A stretch of 64,000 nt of DNA, from assembly GCA_033977485.1 (NCBI GenBank), contig CM066994.1, forward strand, positions 29,028,637 to 29,092,636. Reading direction: 5' to 3'. The notes beneath the pieces were generated by a model. The model made no database searches, was not told the DNA's origin, and saw only the letters and a list, made by a program, of their open reading frames with translations. The position numbers and the translations under genes were made by a program. Position 1 is the stretch's first letter, and every line of letters starts with the position of its first letter. This document shows, in pieces, positions 1 through 13,300 of this stretch. Source of the DNA: Hydrangea macrophylla (lineage: Eukaryota; Streptophyta; Magnoliopsida; Cornales; Hydrangeaceae).

Positions 1-3000
1 GATACTCGTATGATAACTATTGTTATAGGCAAATTCAACCAACGGCAAGTGTGTCTCCCAAGATTCTTCAAAATCGATCACACAAGCCCTAAGCATATCT
101 TCCATGATCTGATTCACACGCTCAGTTTGTCCATCTGTCTGAGGGTGAAAAGCAGTACTCATCTTGAGTGAAGTTCCCATAGCTTCTTGCAGACTTTCCC
201 AAAATCCAGAAGTAAAACGTGCGTCACGGTCTGACACAATCGATACAGGTGCACCGTGAAGTCGCACAACTTGTTGTATGTACATCCGGCTCATCTTTTC
301 CACTGGGTATGTCATACTGTAAGCAATAAAATGAGCTGACTTCGTCAATCGATCCACAATTACCCAAATAGCGTCATGATTCTGTTGCGACCGGGGCAAT
401 CCTACTACAAAATCCATCGTAATGTGCTCCCACTTCCAACCAGGAATAGGTAGCGGTTGCAACAATCCTGACGGTCTCTGATGTTCGGCCTTGACTTGCT
501 GACACGTCAAACACTTGGATACAAACTCGGCCACATCCTTCTTCATGCCTTCCCACCAGAAATTTCTCTTCAAATCTTTATACATCTTAGTTCCTCCCGG
601 GTGAACTGTATACCTTGATTTATGTGCTTCTTCCAGAATATCTTTTCTCAAATTCCCCACAATCTGGTACACATAATCTGTCTCTGCATCGATACCCTCC
701 GTCACTCCCCACCTTCCATTCGGTCGGGTCTTTTTCTGACATTTTTACAAACCATGTCTGAAACTTCTCATCTTCTTTCTGAGCTTCAATAACGCGGTCG
801 ATAAGAACAGGCTGTAGGATAAGACATCCAAAAAGTTGTCCTTCTCCTCTTTCAGCACTCTGTACATCGAACTCCACCAACGTCTCCAAAGCTCGCCACT
901 CTCTAACCATTAAGGAGGCGATCGTCTCCCGAGTCTGCCTACTCAAAGCATCAGCGACCACATTAGCTTTACCAGGGTGGTATTCCAACGTGAAGTCGTA
1001 ATCTTTGATCAACTCCATCCATCTGCGCTGCCTCATGTTCAACTCTTTCTGTGTGAACAAATACTTCAGACTCTTGTGATCGGAGAACAAATCAAACTTC
1101 TCACCGTAGAGATAATGTCTCCAAATCTTGAGTGCAAAAACCACTGCTGCCAACTCCAAATCATGAATAGGATAGTTCAACTCATTCGGCTTCAGCTGCC
1201 TGGATCCATAGGCTATAACTCTGTCATCTTGCATAAGTACACACCCTAGTCCTTGATATGATGCGTCACTAAAGATAGTGAACTTCTCACCAGGCTTGGG
1301 TATTGCTAGTACTGGTGCGGTAGTGAGTCTCTCTTTCAACTCTAGAAAGGCTCGCTCATGCTTCTCTGTCCATTCGAATTTCAAATTCTTCTTCGTCAAC
1401 CCAGTCAATGGTGCAGCTATCTTGGAGAATCCCTCAACAAATCTCCTGTAATAGCCTGCGAGTCCAAGAAAACTCCGAACTTCTGTAGGGTTGCTTGGCC
1501 TAACCCAGTTGGATACAGCATCGGTCTTGGACGAATCCACAGAAATTCCTTGAGATGACACCTTGTGTCCCAAAAATTTCACTTCTTGCAACCAGAACTC
1601 ACACTTACTGAACTTGGCATACAAGTGGTGGTCCTTAAGCGTCTGCATCGCAATCCGTAGATGTTGCTCGTGTTCTTCTCCTGACTTAGAATAGATCAAA
1701 ATATCATCAATAAAGACGATGACAAACTGATCTAAATAAGGCTTGAATACTCTGTTTATCAGATCCATAAACACTGCCGGGGCGTTCGTCGATCCAAACG
1801 GCATCACCAGAAATTCATAATGACCATATCGGGTTCTGAAAGCAGTCTTAGGTATGTCTTCCTTCCGTACCCTCAACTGATGATACCCCGACCTTAGGTC
1901 TATCTTGGAAAATATCGTAGCTCCTTGTAGTTGATCAAATAAATCGTCGATCCGAGGCAAAGGATACTTGTTCTTGATTGTCACTCGATTCAATTCTCTG
2001 TAGTCGATACACAGCCTGAGCGTCCCGTCCTTCTTCTTCACAAATAATACCGGTGCTCCCCAAGGCGATGTACTAGGACGTACAAAACCTAGGTTCTCGA
2101 GCTCTTGAACTTGTCCCTTCAATTCCAATAGTTCTGTGGGGGCCATTCTGTAGGGAACCTTAGTAATTGGTACGGTACCCGGTATAAGCTCAATACAGAA
2201 CTCTATACTTCTCTCGGGCGGTAATCCAGAAATGTCTTGAAATACTTCTTCGAAGTCCTTGACTACAGGTATAGATGATGCTGTCACCTCTGTACTGACG
2301 ACTTCAATGTTGGCTAAACATCTTGTGAGGAACATATCTCCCGAAGGGTTACATTGAAAATCAAAGGGTTGATTCTCATTGTCGGAGAATGTAATTCTCT
2401 TCCTCGCACAATCCAACTTCACTTGATTCTGAGACAGCCAATCCATTCCTAGGATTATGTCGAACTCCTTCATCGATAGGACGATCAACCTTGCAGGGAT
2501 TTCTCGGTCTCCAATCCGTAGAGGACAATCCTTGCATACATGTCCTAAACTGACCGCAGCTCCTATTGGTGATGTAGCCTTCAAAGCTTTCTCTAAGCGA
2601 TGAGGTAAGATACCCAATCTCCGAATTGTATTAATGGATATGAATGAAAGAGCAGCACCCGTATCAAATAATACTCTAACATGGGAGTTAAATAGAGTCA
2701 ATGTACCTTCCACTGCTTGCTGATCAGGTTGAACTTCTCCAAGATCTCCATCTTCATATGCAGCTCCATCATCACCCGCGGCATCAGGAATAACAGCATT
2801 CAAGCGGGTCTGACCCTGTTGTCCATAAGTCGCTTGCTTAGGAGCAGTGCAGAACCTGCTGATGTGACCTGGTTCACCACAGTTGAAGCAGACTATTCCT
2901 GGCTGAGCAGCACGCCTTGGTGCCCTGCAGTCCCGAGCCACATGTCCAGGATTGCCACAGTTGAAGCACTTTACTCCACTACTTCCTTCTCCTACTCGGG

Positions 3001-3847
3001 GTTGAGTCGGATGGGTAATAGCTTGTGCCTTCTTGCTCCCATCAAAGTTCCTCTTCTGCCCTTGGGTACGATTCATTGGTGGTCTATTCCCAAAATTACC
3101 CCTCTGAGGCGGTCGGAATTCGAATTGTTTACGGTATACTCTTGCATCTTCTTCCAGGTCGGTAGCCAGGCCGACTAGTCCTTCAAACGATTTGTCTAGG
3201 TGGCCGAGAGTCAGGCGACGAATCTGCGGTGCCAACCCTTGGTTATACTTCCGGATCTTCTTCTCCTCAGTATCAACCATGTGCGGGGCAAACCGTGACA
3301 GCCTCTCGAACTGTGTGGTATACTCTTGCACCGTCTTGGTTCCTTGCGTCAGATCCATAAACTCCTTCTCTCTTCTGTGCCTCTCCGTAGCCGGAAAGTA
3401 CTTCTCCAGGAATCTTCCTTTGAACGCTGTCCACGTCATCCCCATCGCAGCTGTGTTTCCGATAGTGGCTATGACCGAGTCCCACCAATCTGCAGCGGCG
3501 TCGGTTAGTTGAAAAGTAGCCAATCTCCTTTTGTCCATCTCGTTGCATTGGACAGCTTCAAACATGCGGTCCATCTGTCTTAACCATTGTTCTGCCTTCC
3601 AGGGATCCGTGGTACCCGCAAATTGCTCGGGTCTGAGCGCACGGAATCTCTCCAGCAGCTTATCTCCCGTCTGGCGGTCTCGTTGGTTTTCATTCGCATT
3701 ACTAACCCTCTCGAGACGTCTGATAAAAGCTTCAAATATTCCCGTGGGGTCGGCAGCCTCGGGCGCTCCTTCAATCAGATTTCTGTTCCTCCTTGGTCTT
3801 CCAGCCATTCTATGCATGATAGGGGTAGTAGAATGAGAAACATGCAT
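1..3847 (-). pseudogene. E1 gag-pol polyprotein, frameshifted near the integrase start
   Basis: This is the Ty3/gypsy polyprotein, read from ATG at 3847. It has a Gag domain (about 3700-3100) and two zinc knuckles of C-x2-C-x4-H-x4-C form ([14 protein letters not shown] and [14 protein letters not shown], about 2970-2850). The aspartic protease has an LFDTGA active site near 2665. Reverse transcriptase carries the [10 protein letters not shown] box near 1700, and RNase H has the FSDAS box near 1270 and ends in ADALSR near 940. The frame is open for about 1,075 codons. It ends at 620 because an extra G in a GGGG run near 655-660 shifts the frame at the start of the integrase zinc-binding domain. 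In the corrected frame the integrase reads without a stop to base 1, with the catalytic Asp residues (MDF near 425, SDRD near 215) and the Glu (IMED near 90) all present. One base therefore seems to be the only visible lesion, so the element is either recently dead or carries a sequencing error. Confidence 0.9.
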
Positions 3848-4341
3848 GCAACAGTACTCTGACAAAAAATTTCAAAATAGTATATATCACTATATCACAT
3901 ACTCGTATTATCACATAAGCATACAATAAAATATAAATTAAGTACATATAACACGTATTCGAACTAGGGCTGTCTAATAGCAAAGAGGTTGTATTCTTAT
4001 CCTCTAGACTCTGGTTGTGGGCCATACTGACTATTCCGAGATTTGACTCAGGAAATTTGTCAGTGCCTAAGCTATTAATGAGGGCTATGGTATGCTTTAA
4101 CTCCTTAGAAACTCGGCTACTATATGTCTGTAGGGGCATCATAAGTTATGGTTATCTCGGCTAATCCTAAATGGATATGTCTGAAGGTATATGGAAATTG
4201 TTATCATTCTTGTCGATGTGACAAGACAAACGGGTAATCATTTCTATGATAAAACCAACTTAGAATTTTAGTTTCTGAACTAAGGGTAACCTATGTCACT
4301 AATCTATGGCGTGAAAAACTGAGCCTGGTCAATCTAGAAAA
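3848..4341 (-). other. E1 untranslated leader
   Basis: AT-rich sequence between the primer binding site and the Gag start codon of E1. I see no open frame of interest, no tRNA and no repeat in it. It is the expected 5' leader of the element, roughly 490 bases. Confidence 0.6.
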
Positions 4342-4359
4342 CCTATGGCTTTGATACCA
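4342..4359 (-). other. E1 primer binding site (initiator tRNA-Met type)
   Basis: On the minus strand this reads TGGTATCAAAGCC followed by ATAGG. It matches the usual plant retrotransposon site TGGTATCAGAGCC, complementary to the 3' end of initiator tRNA-Met, with one mismatch. It lies 8 bases inside the LTR end at 4368, which fixes both the orientation and the LTR boundary. Confidence 0.85.
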
Positions 4360-4367
4360 CCAAATCC

Positions 4368-6754
4368 TGTCACGCCCCGACGTAGCATAAATATGGAAAG
4401 CGTTTAATTTCCTTTATGGACCCGTAGGTCGCGACAGTTTGAAGGATCGATTCCGTCCCAAAACGTCGAACAACATAAAACCATTAATCAGAGTAGGGCA
4501 ACCTGGGCTTATAAAAATTAAATCTCTAACTTATTACATCCTATAGTACAGGGTTTACTAAGGCACAGACCGCCTTGAAAATAAAACAATAACTTACAGT
4601 CTATTACAGTCATCCTCAAAACCAAATCAACACATAATCATAAAGCATATAAAAGTAACATCTCTTCTCAGCAACAGATCTTAATTTGCATAATCATAAG
4701 GTTCTTCTTGGTTATTACCTGCAAAGCCTGGACACGAATGTCCAGGACGCATCAACGCCGTCAGCTTCAAGAAGCTGGTGAGTATTAAAAACATAGCTTT
4801 GAATGTAAAAACATGCCCATTTACCTTTTTCCCATTTCCATTTAAATACCACAAGTTTATATTTATGATAAAGAGCTTGTTAGAAAAACAACCACAACAA
4901 TAATTAAAAGATAAATTCACACATATGTGACCGTGTATGAGAACAATGCACCATCTCATCTAACCGACTCTTTTCTCTCGACAAAACCCAACAACCCTCT
5001 ATCCTACTCCTGGTATCTTTGAAATACTAAGATAGCCACACTTTAGCAACGGGGCGCCAGGGAGTGTCCAGTTTGCCTCACACTTTGGTCCGGGGTACCA
5101 GGGAGTGTCCAATGCCTCACACTTTGAATACCCTAACCGCCATGCAAATACCGGGGCAACCCCCACACAGGTATCCAGACTCGAGTCATTCAGGGAGTGT
5201 CTATAGGCCACACTTTAGCACTTCCATGGGTGCCAGTGAGTGTCCAAGTTCGGCTTCACACACTTTAACGCTTCCATGGGCGTCAGGGAGTGTCCATTTT
5301 TGCCACCTTCGCATTTCAAAGACACCCTCATCCTCTTTTTCAACTCCAACCACAATCACATCCACAACCACAACCATAACCACAGCCACAATTACAACCA
5401 CAACCACAACCACAACCACAACTCATACTCTTTCCACACAATCATTACTCTTTTCCACACTATCATTACTCTTTTACACACTACCAACACTCACCATGCA
5501 TGTACAACTGACTCCACATGAATGTCATCAAACTTTAAACATAAAGGAATTCACAGAATTAAAGAAATAATACGCGTACGGGGATTGAAAATTCGTAATT
5601 CATTGCCTTAATCATTTTAAACATAACTAATAGCATTCTAAAAACTGCTACTGAAATCCTCGTTTTCTGTCCAAACGGTGCAGAATCTGAGAAAATTGCA
5701 TTAGACGAAAAGTGTGCAGAATCGAGTTTTGCTTGGGACAACGCGGGCAGAACCTTATATTTCATTCGTTTTCCTAACAAAAATTTGAAAACAAAATTCT
5801 GCTACTGTTAAAATTAACTACCTAAATCAGTAAATAAGGAATGAGTTACATTTGGAGTGAGTTAGTAATACTCACTGTGATATAGATTGTTGAGAAAGAA
5901 ATATAATTACGAAATTCCCGAATTCCAAGCTTTGACTATGGAGGATTGAACTCTTCTCTCTCTCTACCCAACTGAAGAATTCTCTGCACTCTCTAAACTC
6001 TCTGTGAATTTCTGAATTGTGCTATGATGGAAGTGTAGAGTGTGTAGTGTGGTTGGGTGTATATATAATCAAATATCCACTAAGAAAACATTTGCCTAAC
6101 ATCCCACTCATTCTCCATTAATCTCCACTAATTACAAAGAAAGTGCAACAATGATGTGTAAATATACACTTGCAATTCATAATGCTCCATTGATAATTGA
6201 AAGGGTAGGTGGAGTTGGTGTGGGTCAAGGTGTGTTTGGAAATCAAGCTTATGGCATTAGGACAACACACATACTACAAGCATTTGCCAAACAAGGCCTA
6301 AGGGAAAACTTTAGCAATAATAATTGGGTATAAAGAAATTTGTCCAATCAGTTACTCCCAAAATTCTGTGGAAGTTTAACACTGCGCGGACAGTTTTAAA
6401 CCTAAACTAGTATTTTCGTGACACGGTGTTTATCACAAAAATACAGAAAATTCGTTTTAATGTTAGAAATAGTTTTCTGATTTTATAAAAATACAGTTTG
6501 AGTTTTAAAAGAAATAATTCCACCGTTTTGAAATACAAATTTAAAATTTAACACAGGTATTGCCAGTTTTTATGAAAATTGCATTTTGACCCCAAAAGAA
6601 ATTTCAATTATGAAATTAGTCAAGAATTAAACTTTTCACATAAGAATCGAAATTAACATATAAACAGACAATATATATTAAATTTTAAATATGATAATGC
6701 AAATGATAATGAAAATTTTAAATATAATAATGCATGAAAATGCAGGTTATTACA
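4368..6754 (-). repeat. E1 5' LTR (about 2.39 kb)
   Basis: On the minus strand it begins TGTAATAACCTG at 6754 and ends GGGGCGTGACA at 4368, so it has TG...CA termini. A TATA-like element (TTATATATACACCC, minus) near 6060-6070 marks the promoter and transcript start. Inside are degenerate repeats at 5040-5300 in which AGTGT is followed within about 10-15 bases by ACACT, a purine/pyrimidine-skewed CAACCA-type microsatellite (about 5340-5425), and a perfect 8-bp hairpin at 4727-4746 (arms CCTGGACA and TGTCCAGG). Small open frames in it (for example 5064-5570) follow these repeats and are not credible genes. Confidence 0.8.
5340..5425. repeat. CAACCA-type microsatellite in E1 LTR
   Basis: Repeated CACAAC/CATAAC hexamers with few interruptions. 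On the element's sense strand this is a GTTGTG tract in the transcribed part of the LTR, downstream of the TATA-like site. Confidence 0.8.
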
Positions 6755-8341
6755 TTAAGTATTCAAAACACGCATCCATGGGTTCAGATACGTTCCAACA
6801 TAACCAAAAGTAGTTTTAAGACATAATACAACATTCTAAGTCATTCCAAATCTCCCAAGGTAAAGTTAACCGTTCTAACTTCTAAAAAAAATTATATTTT
6901 TACAACATTTGGAATCTAACCGAAAACATATACAAAAGAAGGATCCCCGTCGCTCCTGCGGTCTCACTCTTCACGCTTTTTCTTTCCTTTCTTCTTTTCA
7001 CCTGCAATGGAGAAAATCTCCACTGCTCAGCTATATGCTGAGTGTACAATTTCTAACATATGCATATATGACAAATCATGCTTTAATCTCATAATCACAT
7101 AAATAGTCGCTAGGGAGAGAAATACGCCTTCATCCGATAGCGGCAAGTCCAAGCCTTAAACCGCGATATCAATGGCTAGTCCAAGCTTACAACCATTACA
7201 TCCCCAAGTGCCCTGGCAAGTCCAAGGCTTAAACCATGCACAGTAGCCGTCGCTACTAAAATTCTCAAACATCGAGAAGCTTACTCCGGCATGAATTTGT
7301 ATAAGACGCCTCTTTTGACCCACATAGACAACTCAACGTGCTTGTGTAAATTTAGACATGCTTTTCATATTTGAGCGCGTGCATAATTAACGGGCCTAAG
7401 ATTAATACATGAATTTTGCCCGGATCACAATTTCGTCGTCGAAATTTAAAACATGAAATTTCCCTATATAACATAGGCTAGAAATTCATACCCCTAGCTA
7501 TTGTCGTATAACTTTGAGGGAACGACTAGAAGCCCGAGTAAACGCCAATCTTCGATCCTACGCGAAACCTACAAGTTTACACGTGTTTTCTCCAAATTCC
7601 TAGATTTAGAAATTTATAAAAACTTAGCCAAACGTAGCCTAAAGACTATCAAAACGTAGCCTGAAGACTATCAAAACATAGCCCTTACCTTGGGGAGTTC
7701 AAATATGAAGTTTGGTTGGAAACGGTCGGATGAAAGGTTGCCGATCATCGTTGCAAAGCCCGTAGGATCAAATCTCCTTTTCTCTCTTCTCTCCCAAGAT
7801 ATTATATGAGTTTTGCAAATAATGCAAACTCAGCCTCATCTATTTATAGGCAAACTTTCTCGAAATTATGTTTACCTTCCCGTGAGTTTCTCAAACTTCT
7901 AATCACTTCTCAAAACGTCGCATACGTCCATTTTATGCCTTTACAAGTGAAAACTAAAATCTACAAAAGTTTTTGACTAAGTCTCGTTTGGGTCCAAAAT
8001 TACGTCCTAAAACTAAATTCCGTGGAATCTCTACACAACCTACCCTTTTATATAATGTGACACTCAAGTTCTCACCACAGTTCTAAAAAAAATAATATAA
8101 AATAATATCCAAATTACTATAAATTATACTGTACAGGTACAATTTACTATTCATGAAATACCAGATATTACAAATAACATTTAAATCACATAAATGCTAT
8201 TTTCTCATGCCAATGAAATCTTGCTTACCAAATTCCCGTGTCCTTACTGACACCTATATCAATCCAATTATCAACTAACATCGATAATTCACAAACTAAA
8301 TATGCATGATAAACTTATGGAATTTTGGAACGGGTGTGACA
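6755..8341 (-). repeat. LTR-B: gypsy LTR fragment, interrupted by E1
   Basis: On the minus strand it starts TGTCACACCCGTTCC at 8341 and carries a TATA box (CCTATAAATA) at 7841-7850. It then continues with leader-like sequence until E1 begins at 6754, so its 3' end is outside the window. Beyond 8341 lies pol sequence of element X, so LTR-B is inserted in X (flanking bases TATAC at 8342-8346). The stretch around its TATA box (about 7720-8010) resembles, in the same sense, 21730-21900 in the solo LTR at 21345-23376. The two therefore belong to related families. It could be a solo LTR or the 5' LTR of a longer element; the window cannot tell. Confidence 0.7.
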
Positions 8342-8592
8342 TATACATCTTACTTAACCGTTCTACCAGATTGGTCATGCTATAGGCGATAAAATGTGCC
8401 GTCTTTGTTAGTCGATCCACTATTACCCAAATGGCGTCATGGTTTTGCTAGGACTTCGGCAAACCTACCATGAAATCCATAGTTATGTGTTCCCATTTCC
8501 TTGGGAAATTGGTAGTAGCTGTAGAAGTCTAGGTGGTTTATGATATTCAACCTTTACTTGCTTACAAGTAAGATACTGAGATACATACTCAT
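8342..8592 (-). pseudogene. Element X: integrase core fragment
   Basis: The minus strand encodes a degraded integrase segment matching the E1 integrase around the catalytic domain (it lines up with roughly 290-530 of the window). In-frame breaks and small deletions are visible. It is continuous with 25160-25579 once the Athila element is removed: the joined reading passes through the zinc-binding region without loss, with the 5 bases CTCAT duplicated at the junction. It is a relic of an older gypsy element that served as the target for later insertions. Confidence 0.8.
8588..8592. repeat. Athila target-site duplication, left copy (CTCAT)
   Basis: CTCAT directly precedes the TG of the 5' LTR at 8593. 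The identical CTCAT follows the CA of the 3' LTR at 25160-25164, which proves both boundaries. Confidence 0.95.
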
Positions 8593-10232
8593 TGCAAAGC
8601 GGGGGTATTTGTAAAATACAACCGCGCTAAAAGGAAGAATTGTATTGGTTTTAATCACAACTTCTCGTTTTATCTGCAATTTGCACTACAATGCTAGTTT
8701 TCATACAAAGTGATTAATCTATGATAAAGTGTTTTGTTTTAGCTATTGTTTGTGCAGATCACTGCTGTGTGGACTAGAGAAATAAACATCAAAATAATTG
8801 GAATGTTAGAGTGCAAACAAAAGAATTCAAAGCTAAAGTTTGAAGTTCGAGCGATCGAATCGAGTTCGATCGATCGAACGTTCGATCGCTTAAAGAAGGT
8901 TGAAGCGCTTGAGTTCCAAATTTTCGATCGATCGAGAACTGTTTGATCGATCGAACATGGTATTTTCAGAAACTTTCGCGTACGCAGCAAATGCGGGTTT
9001 TTAACCCTAGCCTTTAGGTTTTTTGATATATAGGAGTATTGTAGACGTCCAAAGGGGAGGGACACACTTTGTTTTCATCAGTTGCCCATAGAGAGGAGAG
9101 AGTTTTATCTTATTTTGTAGGTTTTTTTTTATCAAGGATTTCATTGTAGCTTGGATTTCGTAAGGTTTAATAGTAGTTGCTCTTCTCCAGGTTATTTCGG
9201 TTTATTTTGTTTACATTCTGCATTTATTTATTCGTAGTATAATCTGCAATATCGTAGTATTACATGCTAGGTAAGTTAAAATCATTGATTTTCATAGTTT
9301 TCATGAAAAACTCACAACCAAACATGACTTTAATGAACCTTTACGTTAAAAACAAATCTGAGACTTCCCAGATCATGTCTGATTAGTCCTAGGGTTGGGA
9401 GAACACGATGAAACAGTGATCTCCAGCTTCTGCCATACAGCAGAATAAATCCTATGTTCAATCGATCGGAGGTAGTTCGATCGATCGAACCGGAGATAGT
9501 CAAGCGATCGAAGGACACTTCGATCGATTGAGGGATGAAGGCTTTCGATCGATCGAACGATCGTCGATCGATCGAACTCTCTGATTCTTGAGGATGTTCC
9601 CTGTAGTATTCCAGGACCTTTTGTTTTTGAGAGTTGTTATCATACTGTCCCCAAATGCTCAGTTTGTCAAAACAGTTTTCAAAACTAAGGCCCTAAGGCA
9701 TTTTCTTTCAATATCTTTTGCAAACCACTTTCAATGCTAACACCATTGTAGGTGCGAGTCTTAACTATTGAATTAAACCGCTTTCACGTGTTTCAATTTA
9801 ACTGTGATGATATAGTCCCGGTCATGAAAGGGCTATGGATTCTTTATTCTAAGAGAACTCCGGAAAATTGTGGGTAATATACTCCTTCGTGCTTCAAAGT
9901 AACTGCATGGTAGACGGGTAGATTACTGTGGATTTGTGTAATCCCAACACTTTCTTCTTAAAGTTAAATCCTATTTTAGAATATTGTTTCATCTAGTTAA
10001 TTAGTTCTTTAGTTTAATCTAAATTTCTTTCATTAGTAGTCTTAGCTTGTGGAACTTTGTGTTCCTCACCATTATTAAATATAATTGATTTTTTTTTCTT
10101 TCTTTTGAGGTTAGTCTAAGTACTTAGGTCAACACCTTCCCTGTGGGATCGACCTGGTCTTACCAGTTACTACTTGCACGTCTACCTGCACTTGGGTATT
10201 GCACAAGAGCACACAAGAATAATCTCATGCCA
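8593..10232 (+). repeat. Athila 5' LTR
   Basis: It begins TGCAAAGCGGGGG and ends CATGCCA. A TATA-like box (ATATATAG) sits at 9026-9033. Two clusters of a palindrome based on TTCGATCGATCGAA lie at about 8842-8956, upstream of the TATA box, and 9457-9576, downstream. Open frames inside it (8746-8946 and the antisense 8739-9065) are mirrored in the other LTR and follow the palindromes. They are not genes. Confidence 0.95.
9026..9033 (+). promoter_or_regulatory. Athila LTR TATA-like promoter box
   Basis: ATATATAG follows a T-rich run in the 5' LTR; the same box recurs in the 3' LTR near 23954-23961. Its place about 430 bases into the LTR suits the U3/R border. The start of transcription is inferred, not seen. 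Confidence 0.5.
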
Positions 10233-10238
10233 AGTTTT

Positions 10239-10256
10239 TGGTGCCGTTGCCGGGGA
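10239..10256 (+). other. Athila primer binding site (tRNA-Asp type)
   Basis: TGGTGCCGTTGCCGGGGA is complementary to the 3' end of plant tRNA-Asp, apart from a T where the usual site has C (TGGCGCC). It begins 6 bases after the LTR. tRNA-Asp priming is typical of Athila elements. Confidence 0.85.
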
Positions 10257-10362
10257 AGGCGATGATCAATTCTTTAGATTACCTCAATCTTTCCTGATCT
10301 ATTTCTGTTTTCCTTTTTCTTTTAGTTCTCTAGGTTTCCAATCTTCTTAGGTTCTCTCATTA

Positions 10363-13300
10363 ATGCCCGATAGTTCTGTCCACGGAATTGTCGGCAATCC
10401 TCTATATTCATCTAATTCTTCCAGTTCTAGTAATCCTATCACCACTCCAACTGAATCAATGAATGATAATCAGAGTGAATAGGGTGACAATGATGTGGTG
10501 CCAATTGATGATTCACTACGTCCATTGTGCGATCTCATGCAACCGGAACACGCACCTACTCCTTCTTGCATTCTCATTCCCCCACATGCTAGCGAATTTC
10601 AATTTCGCAATGGGATGATACAACTCCTCCCAACATTTCATGGGATGGAAAGCGAGAAGGCATATCTACACGTTAAGGATTTCGAGGATGTTTGTAAAAC
10701 ATTCTCCCAAACTTGTCCTGTAGATGTGACACACTTAATGTTATTTCCCTTCACCTTGAAGGATAAAGCAAAGGCGTGGTTACTCACCCTGAAACCAAAT
10801 TCAATCTTCACATGGCATGCGATGAACACTGCGTTTTTGAAGAAATTCTTTCCACCTCGCATGACCACAGATCTAAAATGCCAAATAAGTTCATACAAGC
10901 AGAGGAGCAATGAAACCTTCACCCAAACTTGGGAGCGTTTCAAAGATTTGCTGCTCTCATGTCCTCACCACGGATATGAGAAATGGCGTACCATTAGTTA
11001 TTTCTATGAAGGACTAAATGGTGAAACGAAAAAATTGGTCGAAACTATGAGCTCTGGACCATTTCTTCGAAAGAACACTGAAGAGGCTGAAGCTCATTTC
11101 GAGTGGTTAGCTGAACATGCTTATGAATGGTCTAACTCTGAAGATATACCTCGAACTCAAATATCGAGTGTGGAAAATAAGAGTTTGTACCAATTGAAGA
11201 GTGAAGATCATCTGATGAACAAATACGAAGAACTGGCAAAGAAGGTAGAAGAACTAGGGATGCAAGGAGAGAACTCTAGGCAGGTTATGCCTGAGGAACC
11301 ATGCGGTACATGCAACATGTTGGGACATACAACTCAATACTATCCCAATGTGCCGTATTTTCAAGAGCAGGCCCCTATGGAAATGAATGCCATGCACGGT
11401 TTTCGAGGGGCAGGGAATTCCAACAATAACTTTCAAAGTAACAATAGATGGAATCACCCTGGTTTTGATTGGAGAAATAATACTGGGACCCAAAATCACT
11501 ATCAACAGCAGCCCTACAACAACAATCAATATCAAGGGCAAAACAATAGGCCGTCCCATCAATACAATCAAAATAGAACCAGTAACTACAACCAAGCTCA
11601 ACCCTCCAATGCACCACAGACCAATACCTATGTGCCACCACACAAGAAGGTACAAGAAGAAGAGCCACTTGCTAATGCCAATCTAACGCAGCAACTCATA
11701 CAGATGATGAGTAGAATGTCTGCCACGTTAGAAAGGATAGATGCACGGCAAGAGGGTTCAGGAGGAACATTCCCTGCCCAACCACTTCCGAACCCCAAGG
11801 GACATAACAATGGTCCTAACAATCAAGAACATGCTAAAGCCGTGACCACACTGAGAAGCGGAAAAATCATAAAGAAAAGCATGCCTCTGTCTACACCCGA
11901 AGTGTGCAATGAGGAGGAAGTGGTAGATAATGAGATTGAGCAACCATCTACTCAAGAGGAGGAGCCGTCTACAAATGACGAGGCAACAAAGGCAAACGTT
12001 GAAGCTCCTAGAGGAGAGAAAGAAGTTGAGCAAAGGCCTGGAAAGGAGTCTGTTGAGGACGAACCACCAAAATGCCCTTTTCCTGCACCTTATCCTCAAC
12101 GGTTGAAGAAACCCAAGAATGAGAAGAAGAATCAGGAGTTTCTGGAATTGTTTAAACAAGTCAAGATTAACCTTCCACTTCTAGATGCTATCAAGCAGGT
12201 GCCGGCCTATGCTAAGTATCTTCAAGATCTATGCATAGTCAAGAGGAGGCAAAGCGTGAAGAAACATGCTTATGTCGCATGCCAAGCAAGTGCGATCATT
12301 CAAAATGAGTTGCCTCCAAAACTCAAAGACCCCGGTACACCTACGGTCTCATGTAGAATTGGAAATCAAAGGATAGATAACGCACTCCTCGATCTAGGAA
12401 CAAGCGTGAACCTGCTGCCATATTCAGTCTATAAACAGCTAGGGTTGGGTGAACTCAAACCCACCCGAGTTGCTTTGCAATTGGCAGACAGATCTGTGAA
12501 GTACCCTAGAGGGGTGTTAGAGGACGTCCTTGTTCAAATAGACTCTTTTGTATTTCCGGTTGATTTCGTGATATTGGACACAGAGCTTGTGTCTAATCCT
12601 GGTGCACACATACCAGTTATCTTTGGACGTCCATTCCTCAACACTATTGATGCCACGATTAAGATTAGAAGTGGTATCATGACTATCGTATTCGGGAACA
12701 TGACATTGAATGTCAAAATTTTTTCTAATCCCCGACCTGAAGAATACGATAATGAGGAATAAATTCATTACATTGACACAGTCATTGAAGATGAAGTTGA
12801 CTTGGTCGACTACAAAGATCCTTTGGAAGTTGTGATGACTCAATTTGGCGATATCTATCAGCCTGCAGAGTCAACTCCATTGGATGCTGACTTGAACCAG
12901 ATGTGTCTGATGATGGATACGATAGAGGAGGATAGAGCAGAATGCATGTGGATGATGCCATATGAACAATTGCCTCCTAAAACTAAGTTGGCAATGCCTT
13001 CTAGTTTTCAGTTTCCGGAGTTAGAGTTAAAGGAGCTACCCAAAGAGCTAAAATATGCATTCCTAGGGACTGGAAAAACTTATCCTGTGATCATTTCATC
13101 TGCTTTAACTCATGAACAGGAAGATAAGCTAGTGCAAATGCTGACCAAGCATAAGGATGCTATGGGATGGACGATTGCTGACCTCCAAGGCATAAGCCCA
13201 TCCATATGCACTCATAAGATATATCTGGAGGAAGACGCTAGACCCCCAAGACAAATGCAAAGGCTTCTGAATCCCAACATGCAAGAAGTAGTTAAAAAGG

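Larger units (their letters stand above)
1..6754 (-). mobile_element. E1: Ty3/gypsy LTR retrotransposon, 5' part (runs off left edge)
   Basis: Seen: reading the minus strand from 6754 there is an LTR (6754 to 4368), a primer binding site complementary to initiator tRNA-Met (4359-4342), a leader, then gag, protease, reverse transcriptase, RNase H and integrase down to base 1. The 3' part lies outside the window. The element sits inside another LTR fragment (6755-8341); the 5 bases beyond its end, TTAAG at 6755-6759, would be one target duplication, but its partner is not visible. The gene order PR-RT-RH-INT is that of Ty3/gypsy, and the coding sequence resembles chromoviruses of the Tekay/Del type. 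The chromodomain that would confirm this lies off the edge. Confidence 0.9.

Noticed and set aside
5064..5570. 168-codon Thr/His-rich ORF
   Set aside because: It runs through the AGTGT repeats and the CAACCA microsatellite of the E1 LTR.
4368..8341. A single 4-kb LTR
   Set aside because: Two TATA boxes (near 6065 and 7845) and a second TGTAATAACC start at 6754 show two LTRs, one inserted in the other.
8739..9065. Conserved small ORFs in both Athila LTRs (also 23667-23993)
   Set aside because: They are duplicated because the LTRs are; their content reflects the TCGATCGA palindromes.
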